Notes under the pieces: generated by a model
What the model was told of the DNA's origin: nothing
The model's input: the letters and a program-made list of their open reading frames with translations, nothing else
Databases searched by the model: none
Assembly: GCA_051209155.1 (NCBI GenBank)
Contig: JBPJGB010000004.1
DNA: 64,000 nucleotides
Source of the DNA: Actomonas sp051209155
GTDB lineage: Bacteria; Verrucomicrobiota; Verrucomicrobiia; Opitutales; Opitutaceae
Direction: 5' to 3' (one strand)
Shown here: positions 1-14,033 of the stretch, in pieces
Position numbering within the stretch: position 1 is the first letter of the stretch
Layout: the number at the start of each line of letters is the position of its first letter
Made by a program: the position numbers and the translations under genes

Positions 1-107
1 GTAGGTTCTGCGTTCGTAAAAGGGACGCAAAACAAAAAACGGCGCATGGCTAGCTCTGCTTTAGAGTTTGCCAACGGGATTCAAAATTTCACGTTCGGTT
101 CACGAGC

Positions 108-530
108 ATGAGTTCCGAAAAAGACAAGCCGTCCCCTGCGCCTAAAAAGAAGGACCCGATCCTGTTGGTGGACGACGAGGCGTCCTTGTTGGAGATCTTC
201 GTTTCGGCGTTGTCGTCCGAATTCGAATGCACCACCGCCACGTCGTCCCGGGAGGCGGAGTTCATCCTGCGCAAGAAGGAGTTCAAGGTGGTCATCGCCG
301 ACCACCTGATGCCCGGTGGCAACGGCATGAGTTTCCTGGTGCGTGCTCGCGAGGAGTATCCCCACATGCAGCGCATCCTGGTGACGGGCTACATGAAGCC
401 GGAAATGCTGCTCCGCAGTGTCAACGAAGCGGCGTTGTTCCGCTACCTGCTCAAGCCGGTTTCGCTGACCGAACTGGTCAAGGTGACCTCCGAGGCGGTG
501 AAGCTGCACGACCAATCGGTCGCTGAATAA
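108..530 (+). CDS. Stand-alone response regulator receiver protein (CheY-like)
   Basis: A 140-aa single-domain receiver. The acidic pair is Asp22-Asp23 (LLVDDEAS), the phosphoacceptor is Asp65 (VVIADHLMPGG), the switch Thr is Thr93 (ILVTGY) and the conserved Lys is Lys116 (LLKPVS). There is no output domain, so it should signal by protein-protein contact or as part of a phosphorelay. A basic, proline-rich tail of about 15 residues precedes the domain. A second receiver follows 42 bp downstream with the same HLMPG and ILVTGY sequences, so the two are probably tandem paralogues in one operon. No histidine kinase is in reach, so the cognate kinase is unknown. The receiver call is firm; its role is not. 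Confidence 0.9.
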   Translation: MSSEKDKPSPAPKKKDPILLVDDEASLLEIFVSALSSEFECTTATSSREAEFILRKKEFKVVIADHLMPGGNGMSFLVRAREEYPHMQRILVTGYMKPEMLLRSVNEAALFRYLLKPVSLTELVKVTSEAVKLHDQSVAE

Positions 531-572
531 CAACCTTCGTCGTCGGGACGTTACCCGCCCCCTCTAACTTTC

Positions 573-958
573 ATGACTTCCGAATCCGCGTCCGCTGGTC
601 GTCGCCCGTCCGTCCTGGTGGTCGATGACGAAGCCGAGCTTTTGGAAGTGATGCGGCTGCGACTCGCGGATGATTACGAAGTCGAGACGGCGAACTCCAC
701 CGCCGAAGCCGACGTGCAGATGGGTTTGCAGCACTTCGACGTGGTGCTGGTCGATCATCTCATGCCGGGCGAGTTGGGCTTGGATTTTCTGATGCGCGTG
801 CGGGAACACTTTCCGAAGACCAAACGCATTCTGGTGACCGGTTACCTGAACCCCGACCTGATCTCGCGCGCGCAGACCTTGGCGGAGCTCAGTGCCTACC
901 TGATCAAGCCGGTCGACGACAAACAGCTCAAGGCGGCCGTCGCTGGCGCGTTGGCCGT

Positions 959-962
<4 letters not shown>
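573..962 (+). CDS. Stand-alone response regulator receiver protein, paralogue of the upstream gene
   Basis: A 129-aa receiver domain with Asp18-Asp19 (VLVVDDEA), phosphoacceptor Asp61 (VVLVDHLMPGE), Thr89 (ILVTGY) and Lys112 (YLIKPVD). It shares the unusual HLMPG after the phosphoacceptor and the RILVTGY strand with the preceding gene, which suggests a local duplication. It has no effector domain. Its stop codon overlaps the end of the convergent uvrA gene by 4 bp (959-962), so there is no room for a terminator between the two transcription units. Kinase partner and target are not visible here. Confidence 0.9.
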
Positions 963-6640
<5,678 letters not shown>

Positions 6641-6741
6641 GGACGGAAGAAGGGCGGGGAACGGAGGGAATGCAAATCAGCACGCGGACGCGACCAAAGC
6701 TGCTGACATAGGGTTGTCAGCAGGGGGCGCGACGGGCGCGC

Positions 6742-7512
6742 TCAGGCGGTCGGGCACAGGGCCAGCGTGGCGCGGGCGGCGCGCAGCGCGCGGCCGACAT
6801 CGGCGGGTGGGTCCCGATCGGTCACGAGGGTCTGGTTGGCGGCGAACTTTGTGGCGAGGATGGGCGCCTTGCGGCCGAATTTGGAGTGGTCGACGGCGAC
6901 AATGTTCTGCTCGGCCGACTCCATCATGCGGCGTTGGGTGGTCGCGATGGTCGGGTTGTGGGTCCAGAGCCCTTCCTTGGTGACGCCGACGGCACCGACG
7001 ATGGCGATGTCGGCGTGGATACGGGCAAGCGTCTCGTCGCAATACGGACCGACCAGCACGCCGATGCGGTTGTGAATGTTGCCGCCGGTGACGATGGTTT
7101 CGATGGTCGAAACGTCGCTGAGCAGGCCGGCGACGGGCAGGGAATTGGTGACTACTTTGAGGCGTTTGCCGATGAGCAGGCGGGCGACCGCGTAGGGCGA
7201 GGTGCCACCGTCGATCATGACGGTCATACCGGGCAGAACGCGTTCGGCAATGAAGCGCGCCATGGCGAACTTTTCCTCGGCGTTGCGTTGGTCGTGGGCA
7301 ATGAAGTCGTATTCGCGCGCGACTTCGTCGGCCTCGACGATCGACGCGCCGCCGTGGTGTCGCCGGGCGACGCCGCGGGCTTCCAGTTCGTCGAGCGCGC
7401 GGCGCACCGTCGACACGGAGGTGTCGAAGCGGGTGGCGAGCGTCTGCAGGTCGGCGTAACGGTGGTCGCGCAGGTATTTTTCGATCAGTTCAACGCGGCG
7501 GCGGTTGGTCAT
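6742..7512 (-). CDS. DeoR-family transcriptional regulator
   Basis: 256 aa. The N-terminal winged helix-turn-helix covers about residues 3-57 (LQTLATRFDTSVSTVRRALDEL), followed by the ARRHHGGA junction typical of DeoR proteins. The C-terminal sugar-phosphate sensor domain covers about 75-235, with DGGTSPYAVARLL, VTNSLPVA, GAVGVTKEG and DHSKFG. Family members usually repress sugar catabolic genes and are released by a phosphosugar. The start overlaps the stop of the upstream glycosyltransferase gene as ATGA, so the two are translationally coupled. The regulated genes and the inducer cannot be read from this locus. Confidence 0.9.
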   Translation of the reverse strand: MTNRRRVELIEKYLRDHRYADLQTLATRFDTSVSTVRRALDELEARGVARRHHGGASIVEADEVAREYDFIAHDQRNAEEKFAMARFIAERVLPGMTVMIDGGTSPYAVARLLIGKRLKVVTNSLPVAGLLSDVSTIETIVTGGNIHNRIGVLVGPYCDETLARIHADIAIVGAVGVTKEGLWTHNPTIATTQRRMMESAEQNIVAVDHSKFGRKAPILATKFAANQTLVTDRDPPADVGRALRAARATLALCPTA

Positions 7513-8612
7513 GCAGAGGAGTTCGGTGTGGTCAGCAGAGAGTCGAAACGTTCGAGGTAGGCAGCGATCTGCCTTTCGGTCGAGAAGCGAGCGTTGGCGT
7601 GGGTGCGTGCCTGTGCGCCCATGGTGTGGCGGGCGGCCGCGTCATCGACCAAGGCGGTGAGGGCGGCGCGGAAGGCGTATTGGTTGCCAGCGGGAATCAG
7701 GTGGCCGCTCACGCCGTCCTCGAATGTTTCACTGACCCCGAGCGCGTCGTAAGCGACGGCGGGGAGTCCGTGCGCCTGCGCTTCGATGAGGAAGTTGGAG
7801 AGGGATTCTCGTTTCGAAGCATGCACGGCGAGGTCGGCGGCGGTGTAGAGCGGCGCCGGGTCGGCGGTCCAGCCAAGGAAACGCACCCGATCTTCGAGGC
7901 CGAGTTCGGCCGCGCGGGTCTGGCAGGCGGCCAGGGACGGGCCTTCACCGGCGAGCCAGAGCTGGACCGGCGCGGTGGTGTTCAGCTCCGCCATGATGTC
8001 GAGGAGTGCGACCTGATTTTTTTCGGGCCGGAACATGGCGACGTCGAGCAGCACGACGGTGCGCGCAGTGGCGCCAAGTTGCGCGCGCACTCGCTCGCGC
8101 TCGGCGGAATCGGGTGCGCGCGGCGCAAAAACCAGCGCGTTGTGAATGACGCTGACCGCGTCAGGCGAAAGTCCGAGTTCGTCGATCACCCGCTGGCGGG
8201 CAGCGTGACTGTTGGCGATGGTGTGCCGGGTTTGCCGCAGGGAACGGCGAAAGAGTCGCGGCAGGGCTTTGCCGGTGCGCAGGGTCGAGATCACGGCGGT
8301 GGCGGGAAGCGCGCGTTGCAACGCGGACCCGTAGCAGTTGGCCATGCGCCCCATGCACAGGACAACGTCGGGGGCCAACGCCTTGGCGCGGCGAACCAGC
8401 CCGGGCGCCCACCAATCGAGTTTGGTGTCCCGTTTCTGCAAGGACTGCAGGTGCAGCTCCGGTTGGGGTGTCTCCGGGGTCAACGGGCCGCCGGGGCGAA
8501 ATGTGATCAGGTGCGTCGGATGACCGGCGGCCGCGAAACCGCGGGCGAGCAGGACTGACTGGCGTTCGGTGCCCCCACTGCGCAGGTAGTCTTGGACGAC
8601 GAGTATTTTCAT
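7509..8612 (-). CDS. Glycosyltransferase, GT4-type (GT-B fold)
   Basis: 367 aa. It starts MKILVVQDYLRSGGTERQ, the N-terminal Rossmann half of a GT-B enzyme with the usual glycine-rich acceptor loop. The C-terminal half has VRFLGWTADPAPLYTAADL, then a family-typical E-x7-E pattern in RESLSNFLIEA, which contacts the donor nucleotide. It would transfer a sugar from a nucleotide donor to an envelope glycan or lipid; neither substrate can be deduced. It is cytoplasmic or membrane-associated, with no signal peptide. The DeoR gene follows with a 4-bp overlap, an unusual pairing for a glycosyltransferase. Confidence 0.88.
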   Translation of the reverse strand: MKILVVQDYLRSGGTERQSVLLARGFAAAGHPTHLITFRPGGPLTPETPQPELHLQSLQKRDTKLDWWAPGLVRRAKALAPDVVLCMGRMANCYGSALQRALPATAVISTLRTGKALPRLFRRSLRQTRHTIANSHAARQRVIDELGLSPDAVSVIHNALVFAPRAPDSAERERVRAQLGATARTVVLLDVAMFRPEKNQVALLDIMAELNTTAPVQLWLAGEGPSLAACQTRAAELGLEDRVRFLGWTADPAPLYTAADLAVHASKRESLSNFLIEAQAHGLPAVAYDALGVSETFEDGVSGHLIPAGNQYAFRAALTALVDDAAARHTMGAQARTHANARFSTERQIAAYLERFDSLLTTPNSSA

Positions 8613-8652
8613 TGCCGGGAACGGAAGGTCGGGGGGAGGGTCGTCACCACGG

Positions 8653-9090
8653 ATGAATCAACCGTTCCTGCAACTGCTGCTGCGCTGGAGCATCATGGCG
8701 CTCGGCGTCACGATCGCGACCAAGCTGGTGCCCGGCATCGTCTGCGACGAGGTGTCGACGCTCATCATCGTGGTGGTGCTGTTGAGCTTCCTCAATGCGG
8801 TGCTCAAACCGCTCCTGATGTTGTTCGCGCTGCCGTTCATCGTCGTGACGATGGGACTGGGCATCGTGTTGATCAACGCGACTCTTTTCTGGTTGGTGAG
8901 CGAGCTGGTGGACGGTTTCACCGTGACTTCCTTTGGGGCAGCCCTGCTGGGGGCGGTGATCGTGAGTGTCACGAACCTGTTGGTCGGAGCTGTGCTCGGC
9001 GGTAAACCAACCGAGGGGAAAAACGGTCGTCGCGGCGGTCGCCGGAAATCCGGCGGCAAGGGCAAGGACGACGACGTGATCGACGTTTGA
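8653..9090 (+). CDS. Phage holin family / YvlD-like small membrane protein
   Basis: 145 aa with about four hydrophobic segments (roughly residues 8-28, 36-52, 54-80 and 88-113), followed by a strongly basic then acidic tail (GRRGGRRKSGGKGKDDD). The PFIVVTMGLGIVLINATLFWL stretch is typical of the holin-4/YvlD family, common bacterial inner-membrane proteins that are mostly not phage genes despite the name. A G-rich ribosome binding region (GGGGGGAGGG) lies just upstream of the ATG. Function unknown. No phage genes are nearby, so I read it as chromosomal. Confidence 0.8.
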   Translation: MNQPFLQLLLRWSIMALGVTIATKLVPGIVCDEVSTLIIVVVLLSFLNAVLKPLLMLFALPFIVVTMGLGIVLINATLFWLVSELVDGFTVTSFGAALLGAVIVSVTNLLVGAVLGGKPTEGKNGRRGGRRKSGGKGKDDDVIDV

Positions 9091-9172
9091 GCGGTCCATG
9101 CCGGGGTGGATCGGCGAAACGATTTGACCGGCGCAGGGGGGCAAGCGACGTTGCGGTCCAAATTTACACACC

Positions 9173-10570
9173 ATGGCTGATTCCAAGGACTACGATCTCA
9201 TCGTCATCGGCGGCGGACCCGCTGGCTACGCGGGCGCCATTCGCGCCGGGCAACTCGGCAAGAAAGTTGCCTGCGTCGAAATGGAGAGTGCCGGCGGCAC
9301 CTGTCTGAATTGGGGCTGCATCCCGACGAAGGCGCTGCTGAAGAGCGCCGAGCTGTATCTCAAGATGCAGAAGGCGGATGAGTTCGGCTTCGAGGTCGGC
9401 GACATCAAGTTCGACTTCGCCAAGGTCATGGAACGCTCCCGTGGCGTGGCCGGCCAGATGGCCAAGGGCATCGAGTTCCTGTTCAAAAAGAACAAGGTCG
9501 ACTACATCCGGGGCACGGCGCAGGTGAGTCAGCCCGGCCTCGTTTCGGTGGTCGACGGTCCGGCCAAGGGTGAAGTGCTGCGCGGCAAAAACATCCTGAT
9601 CGCCACCGGCTGCAAGATGCGCCGCATCCCCGGCCTTGAGGTGGATGGCGAACGCGTGATGACCTCGCGCGAAGCGCTGGCCTCGAAGAAACTGCCCAAA
9701 TCCATCGTGATCGTCGGCGCCGGCGCGATTGGCGTGGAGTTCGCCTACTTCTACAACGCCTTTGGCGCCGACGTGACGCTGGTCGAGATGTTGCCGGGCG
9801 TGCTGCCGGTGGAGGACAACGAAATTTCCAAGACGCTCGAACGCTCGTTCGAAAAGCAAGGCATCAAGATCCGCACCGGCACCAAGTGTGAGAACTTCCG
9901 CGTCGGCCAGGACTCGGTGACGCTCGACCTGGTGAAGGACGACGTGAAGGAAGTCGTCGAAGCCGAGGTGGTGCTGTCCGCCATCGGTGTGGTGGCCAAC
10001 ATCGAGGGCGTGCTGGCGCCGGGCGTGAAGGTCGAGCTCGACCGCAACTACGTGAAGGTCGACGACAACTACGAGACCAACGTGAAGGGCATCTACGCCG
10101 CCGGTGACATTATCGGTCCGCCGTGGCTCGCCCACATCGCGACCTTCGAGGCGGTCAACGCGGTCAACGGCATGTTTGGCCACGGCAAACCGAATCGCGT
10201 CAGCAATTTCCCGGGCTGCACTTACTGCCAGCCGCAGGTCGCCAGCACCGGTCTCACCGAACAAGCGGCGAAGGAAAAGAAGCTCGATTACAAGGTCGGC
10301 AAGTTCCCCTTTACCGCCTCGGGTAAGGCGGTCGCCGGTGGCTCCTCCGAGGGCTTTGTGAAAGTGATCACCGACAAAAAGACCGGTGAGATCTACGGCG
10401 CGCACATCATCGGTTCCGAGGCCACCGAACTGATTGCCGAATATGGTCTCGCCATCGAGCTGGAGTGTTCGGTGGAAGAGGTCCACAAGACCATCCACGC
10501 GCATCCGACCTTGAGCGAAGCGTTGATGGAAGCCGCCGCCGCCTCGATGGGCGAAGCGATTCACATCTGA
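9173..10570 (+). CDS. lpdA: Dihydrolipoyl dehydrogenase (E3)
   Basis: 465 aa. A flavoprotein that reoxidises lipoyl groups of 2-oxoacid dehydrogenase or glycine cleavage complexes with NAD+. The FAD-binding GGGPAG is at residues 13-18. The redox-active disulfide is Cys44/Cys49 (GGTCLNWGCIPTK). The NAD-binding segment is VIVGAGAIGVEFA near residue 182. The C-terminal catalytic pair is His444 (HAHPT) and Glu449. All hallmark residues are present and the length is standard. It stands alone without E1/E2 genes, so which complex it serves is open. A strong terminator follows. Confidence 0.96.
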   Translation: MADSKDYDLIVIGGGPAGYAGAIRAGQLGKKVACVEMESAGGTCLNWGCIPTKALLKSAELYLKMQKADEFGFEVGDIKFDFAKVMERSRGVAGQMAKGIEFLFKKNKVDYIRGTAQVSQPGLVSVVDGPAKGEVLRGKNILIATGCKMRRIPGLEVDGERVMTSREALASKKLPKSIVIVGAGAIGVEFAYFYNAFGADVTLVEMLPGVLPVEDNEISKTLERSFEKQGIKIRTGTKCENFRVGQDSVTLDLVKDDVKEVVEAEVVLSAIGVVANIEGVLAPGVKVELDRNYVKVDDNYETNVKGIYAAGDIIGPPWLAHIATFEAVNAVNGMFGHGKPNRVSNFPGCTYCQPQVASTGLTEQAAKEKKLDYKVGKFPFTASGKAVAGGSSEGFVKVITDKKTGEIYGAHIIGSEATELIAEYGLAIELECSVEEVHKTIHAHPTLSEALMEAAAASMGEAIHI

Positions 10571-10603
10571 GCGGCGAACGATTCGCTCACGTGATCCAAT
10601 TTG

Positions 10604-10631
10604 GCCGGGCTCCCGCGAGCCCGGCTTTTTT
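10604..10631 (+). terminator. Rho-independent terminator of lpdA
   Basis: A 9-bp GC-rich stem (GCCGGGCTC / GAGCCCGGC) with a 4-nt loop, followed directly by six T residues, 33 bp past the lpdA stop. It lies just before the end of the convergent gene at 10642. Confidence 0.92.
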
Positions 10632-10641
10632 GTCGCGCGGC

Positions 10642-11238
10642 CTATGCGCGAAGTCGCACCGGCCGGAGTCCATCGCGGGGATTCAGAAACCCGACTGCGG
10701 CATCGGTTTGGTGTGACTGCACGAGAATCTGGCAGCGACCGGTTGGCCATTCGAACCCCACAGCGGCGACCGCTCGCGTGGCGGGCCCCGAGGTGGACGG
10801 ATCAAAGGCGGGGGCTTCAAAGTAGCGCCGCAACTGCGCCGGGCTCTGCGCGTTGCCGCACGCGGCGCGGTGGGCGGCTCGATCCAAAAGCATCGCGGCC
10901 AAGCCATCGACGGCCAGCGCAGTCCACCAGCCGAATTGGTTGCTGGCGATCAGCAGGCGGGGTCCACCGACCTGCAGCCGACACTCGCGGAACACCCATC
11001 GCAGAGAACACCAGGCGGGCTGCTGGACGATCTCATAAGCGTGCGCAAACACGGGGAACTCGCGCGTTTCGTTGTTCATGGCGCGCAGCCACGAAGGATA
11101 ACGCGTGCCCGAAATGGGAAATGAGCGGCTAATCTGCTCCCGGAGGCAGAGCTCTTCAATGAGGTCCGGCCGGAAGCGGAAGTGCCACGGTTGTTCGATC
11201 CGAAAGGAGTCAGGAATTTGAGGGATGGAGGAGGACAT
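10642..11238 (-). CDS. Hypothetical protein (198 aa)
   Basis: I do not recognise a family. I place the start at the ATG at 11238 (MSSSIPQIPDSFRIEQPW), because longer in-frame extensions run through the tRNA-Arg gene upstream. The product is soluble, rich in Arg, Trp and Pro, with no signal peptide or membrane segment. The phrase LLIASNQFGWWTALAVDGLAAMLLD could be the core of an alpha/beta fold. A domain search is needed to say more. It converges on lpdA, with the lpdA terminator between them. Confidence 0.6.
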   Translation of the reverse strand: MSSSIPQIPDSFRIEQPWHFRFRPDLIEELCLREQISRSFPISGTRYPSWLRAMNNETREFPVFAHAYEIVQQPAWCSLRWVFRECRLQVGGPRLLIASNQFGWWTALAVDGLAAMLLDRAAHRAACGNAQSPAQLRRYFEAPAFDPSTSGPATRAVAAVGFEWPTGRCQILVQSHQTDAAVGFLNPRDGLRPVRLRA

Positions 11239-11345
11239 GCGGCCAAGATGGCCGGCCCCGGTATCGCGCCCGGGGACCGCGCATATCCCTCTGGGCCCAA
11301 AAAAGCCGCGGCGTAGTTGCCACGGCAAAAGTGAGGAATACTGGC

Positions 11346-11420
11346 TGGTGCTCCCGGCGGGAATCGAACCCACATCAACGGCTTCGGAGACCGCTACACT
11401 ATCCATTGTGCTACAGGAGC
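11346..11420 (-). tRNA. tRNA-Arg, anticodon CCG (reads CGG)
   Basis: 75 nt including an encoded 3' CCA. The acceptor stem pairs GCTCCTG with CGGGAGC, with one G-U. The D stem is GCAC/GTGT, the anticodon arm is GCGGT-CTCCGAA-GCCGT with CCG at positions 34-36, and the T arm has the canonical TTCGATT loop. The discriminator base is A. The fold is complete and the anticodon is unambiguous. Confidence 0.95.
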
Positions 11421-11504
11421 GTGGCCCAGCGGAGGCGGGAAAAGTGGTCCCGCACAGGTTCGGCTGTCGAGCGGTTTTTCTCCCGAGCTGACGTAATGCG
11501 AAAA

Positions 11505-12428
11505 TCAGGCGACGGGCGTCTCGCGCTTTTCGGCGCGGGCGAGGCGTTCGATCAGCAGCACGGCGATGCCGCCGGCGACGAGCAGGGCGAGGGCGAGACC
11601 GACGTTGGCCTCGGCGCCCGGCATGATGTTGGTCTGGATCAAGGGCACCTCTTCGCCGGCACTGTTGATGCGGGTCGAGACCGTTTCCTTCCACGGCCAG
11701 AGGGTGCGCAGGGCACCGGCCATCACGCCGGTGAGGGCGATCAGGGTGGCATGGCGGTGGTGCTTCAGCATCCAGCTGACGATCCGCACAAAGGAGAGGA
11801 TGCCCGTTGCGATGCCGGCGCAGAATACCCCCACCGTGACCACGTCGCGATCATTCACCGCCGAGAGGATTTCCTGATACTTGCCCATGATGAGCAGGAG
11901 GTAGGACCCGGAAATTCCGGGGAGAATCATGGCGCAGATGGCAATTGCGCCGGCCAGGAAGACAAACGGGAGGCCGGGCGGCGTTTGGGTGGCCTGCATG
12001 CCGACGAGGAACCACGTGCCGATCGCGAAGGCGGCGAAGAGGGCGAAATCCAGCGGACCCCATTGCCAAGTTTCGCGCGCGAGAAAAACGATCGAGCCCA
12101 GAACCAGCCCGAAAAAGAAGGACCACAGCTCGGCGGGGTGGTTGACCAAGAGATGCTCCAACACCTTGGCCATGCTGAGCACGGCGATCAACAGGCCGCC
12201 GCCCAAGGCGACGAAGAAAGCGACCGGCACGCGATCCCACGCACCCTTTAAATCGCCGCGCAAAACGAGCCGCAGGGTGGTCAGGTCGAAGGACTTGATG
12301 CCATTGAGCAAGCGTTCATAAATGCCGCAAATGAAGGCAATGGTGCCGCCGGAGACGCCGGGCACGACGTCGGCCGAACCCATGAGGAAGCCCACGAGGG
12401 CGATGCGAAGGTGGGAAAGAAGGCGCAT
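11505..12428 (-). CDS. DUF368 membrane protein, PopT-type polyprenyl-phosphate carrier
   Basis: 307 aa, with roughly eight or nine membrane segments. It contains the two internal repeats that define DUF368: DVVPGVSGGTIAFICGIYE near residue 20 and MILPGISGSYLLLIMGKYQ near residue 167. The family has been shown to recycle undecaprenyl phosphate across the inner membrane for peptidoglycan and other envelope glycans (PopT). The paired PGxSG loops are the likely re-entrant, substrate-binding hairpins. Length is normal. It lies between tRNA-Arg and the small basic protein, on the same strand. Confidence 0.88.
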   Translation of the reverse strand: MRLLSHLRIALVGFLMGSADVVPGVSGGTIAFICGIYERLLNGIKSFDLTTLRLVLRGDLKGAWDRVPVAFFVALGGGLLIAVLSMAKVLEHLLVNHPAELWSFFFGLVLGSIVFLARETWQWGPLDFALFAAFAIGTWFLVGMQATQTPPGLPFVFLAGAIAICAMILPGISGSYLLLIMGKYQEILSAVNDRDVVTVGVFCAGIATGILSFVRIVSWMLKHHRHATLIALTGVMAGALRTLWPWKETVSTRINSAGEEVPLIQTNIMPGAEANVGLALALLVAGGIAVLLIERLARAEKRETPVA

Positions 12429-12469
12429 GGACTTAGCGGGAATTGGCGGCGGACGGGCGTTCGCGCCAC

Positions 12470-12503
12470 AAAAAAAGGCAGGCCGACGTGAATCGGACCT
12501 GCC
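12470..12503 (-). terminator. Terminator of the small basic protein gene
   Basis: Read on the minus strand, a stem GGCAGGTCCGA / TCGGCCTGCC (one bulged base) with a 6-nt loop ends in seven T residues. It is placed 28 nt after the small gene at 12531-12686, insulating it from the DUF368 gene. Confidence 0.85.
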
Positions 12504-12530
12504 AATTAAAGTGTTGGTGATACGGAGCTT

Positions 12531-12686
12531 TTAGACCGCCGGGGTGGTCTTCTTGAGGCCGACGACGCGGTCGCCTTCCTTCCACTGGCCGCGCTTCTTG
12601 AGGAGCTCGACTCGCTCAAAACGCTTGAGCACGTTGCGCTTCACGACGAGGCCACGGGGACCTTGGAGAGACTTGTGTTGGGACAT
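12531..12686 (-). CDS. Small basic protein of the Chlamydiae/Verrucomicrobia type (51 aa)
   Basis: A 51-aa reading frame starts MSQHKSLQGPRG and contains the block KRNVLKRFERVELLKKRG, then QWKEGDRVVGLKKT. It is very Lys/Arg-rich. I recognise it as the small basic protein family restricted to Chlamydiae and Verrucomicrobia; I recall an association with ribosomes or rRNA but cannot confirm it here. It has its own terminator, which suggests separate and perhaps strong expression. There is no clear Shine-Dalgarno sequence before the ATG. It is a useful lineage marker for this window. Confidence 0.85.
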   Translation of the reverse strand: MSQHKSLQGPRGLVVKRNVLKRFERVELLKKRGQWKEGDRVVGLKKTTPAV

Positions 12687-12719
12687 GATGGTATTGGTAA
12701 AAGTGGTGCTAGTGACGCG

Positions 12720-13040
12720 TTAAAGGGGAAGGGAGCTAGAGTTCGCCTGCGCCCATGACAAGTATTTTTCGGACACATGTTCGGCGCGGACCACGATCCA
12801 CTGCGGTGTGGCATAGGGGTGGTGGTTGTGGAGGTAGGTTTCCACCTCCAAATGGCGGTTGCCCATGAACTTGATGGCGAGCCGAAACTCCGTGGCATGC
12901 TCCACCTTACCCTCCCAACGGTAAACGGAGGTGAGGGGGCCTTCGATCTGCACGCAGGCGGCGAGGTGTTGCTCAATCAGGCCATCGGCCAGAGCCTGGG
13001 CCTGGGCAGCAGTTTCGGTCGTGGTCCAGCCAATCAACAT
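12720..13040 (-). CDS. cutA: Divalent-cation tolerance protein CutA
   Basis: 106 aa, full length for CutA. It has the N-terminal WTTTETAAQAQALADGLIEQHLAACVQI strand-helix, SVYRWEGKVEHATEFRLAIK in the middle and the family's YATPQWIVV near residue 78. CutA forms very stable trimers with a PII-like ferredoxin fold; its link to copper tolerance in E. coli is weak, and its true role is uncertain. Preceded by 155 bp of unremarkable intergenic DNA and divergent from rpoZ. Confidence 0.9.
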   Translation of the reverse strand: MLIGWTTTETAAQAQALADGLIEQHLAACVQIEGPLTSVYRWEGKVEHATEFRLAIKFMGNRHLEVETYLHNHHPYATPQWIVVRAEHVSEKYLSWAQANSSSLPL

Positions 13041-13196
13041 GGTGCTGTTTTAACGGTTTGGTGGAGGGATTCGATGCGAATTAAATCCGTGTGCGCAGAA
13101 GCTTGGAGCTGCCATCCAGTTGTAAAATCGCCTTGACGGTGAGCAGGGCGGCTCATCCTCTCGACGGTTTCTGTAGATCCATCTTCCCTCCGATTC

Positions 13197-13397
13197 ATGC
13201 GTGACGATTACATCAAAGAGGCCCTGACCATGGTGCCCGATCCGAATTTGCTCATCAACGTCGTCTCCCGACGCGTTAAGCAGCTCAAGCGGGGCAGCCG
13301 TCCGTTGGTTGAGTCGCTCGAGAAACTGTCGCCTGAGGACGTCGCGCTGCGCGAGGTGATCGAGGGCAAGATCGTTTTCGAGACCGCTGAGTCCTGA
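13197..13397 (+). CDS. rpoZ: RNA polymerase omega subunit
   Basis: 66 aa: MRDDYIKEALTMVPDPNLLINVVSRRVKQLKRGSRPLVE with a C-terminal helix LSPEDVALREVIEGKI. The NVVSRRVKQL helix and the RPLVE motif are the conserved beta'-contacting part of omega. It is short, but within the range of compact omegas. It helps assemble and stabilise core polymerase. A terminator follows, then smpB. Confidence 0.85.
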   Translation: MRDDYIKEALTMVPDPNLLINVVSRRVKQLKRGSRPLVESLEKLSPEDVALREVIEGKIVFETAES

Positions 13398-13449
13398 TGC
13401 GATGAACGAGGGGTGGTGCTGCGCCGCCGCTCGACCGTAAGCTTTTCCG

Positions 13450-13482
13450 GGCGGCCCGCTTTGGCGGTGCCGCCTCTTTTTT
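13450..13482 (+). terminator. Probable terminator of rpoZ
   Basis: GGCGGCCCGC pairs with GCGG-T-GCCGCC through a 4-nt loop, leaving one bulged T. A T-rich tail (TCTTTTTT) follows. Confidence 0.75.
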
Positions 13483-13512
13483 GCCCGTCGTTTAACTCTT
13501 TCCGCCCAACCC

Positions 13513-13986
13513 ATGGCCCGTTCGAACAAAGACGCCAAACGCTTCACCGAGATCCGCAACGCCAAGGCGGGGCGCGACTACTTTGTGGAAACGCGTTTTG
13601 AGGCCGGGATCGCGTTGCGTGGCACGGAGGTGAAGTCGATTCGCGCCGGTCGTGCTCAGATCAACGACGCGTTCGGCCGCCTGAAGAAGGGCGAGCTGTG
13701 GATGGTGAATGCGCACATTGACGAGTATCGCTTCGGCACGTATTCCAACCACGAGCCGCGACGCACGCGCAAGCTGCTGCTGCGCAAATCGGAGCTGCGC
13801 AAAATCGATCAGGCCCTCAACCAAGGCGGACGCTCGCTCATCCCCTTGCGCATGTATTTCAAGGAGGCGCTGGTGAAGGTGGAGGTGGGGATTTGCACCG
13901 GTAAGAAGCTTTACGACAAGCGGGAGGACCTCAAAAAGAAGATCGTGCAGCGGGAGCTCGATCGCGCGGTCAAGGCGCGCCGCTGA
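13513..13986 (+). CDS. smpB: SsrA (tmRNA)-binding protein
   Basis: 157 aa. SmpB brings tmRNA to stalled ribosomes for trans-translation. Conserved features include FEAGIALRGTEVKSIRAGRAQINDAF in the OB fold, MVNAHIDEY, the HEPRRTRKLLL loop and the C-terminal basic tail starting at KKLYDKRED, which inserts into the ribosomal mRNA channel. Start and length match the family. The tmRNA gene itself is not in this window. Confidence 0.96.
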   Translation: MARSNKDAKRFTEIRNAKAGRDYFVETRFEAGIALRGTEVKSIRAGRAQINDAFGRLKKGELWMVNAHIDEYRFGTYSNHEPRRTRKLLLRKSELRKIDQALNQGGRSLIPLRMYFKEALVKVEVGICTGKKLYDKREDLKKKIVQRELDRAVKARR

Positions 13987-14033
13987 CGTTTCCGTTCCGC
14001 GCTTTCGAACCTCTCCAGCCTTTCACCATCTAC

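Noticed and set aside
8653..9090. Prophage holin
   Set aside because: The family name is misleading; no other phage genes surround it.
11239..11694. N-terminal extension of the hypothetical gene at 10642-11238
   Set aside because: It would read through tRNA-Arg; the ATG at 11238 is used.
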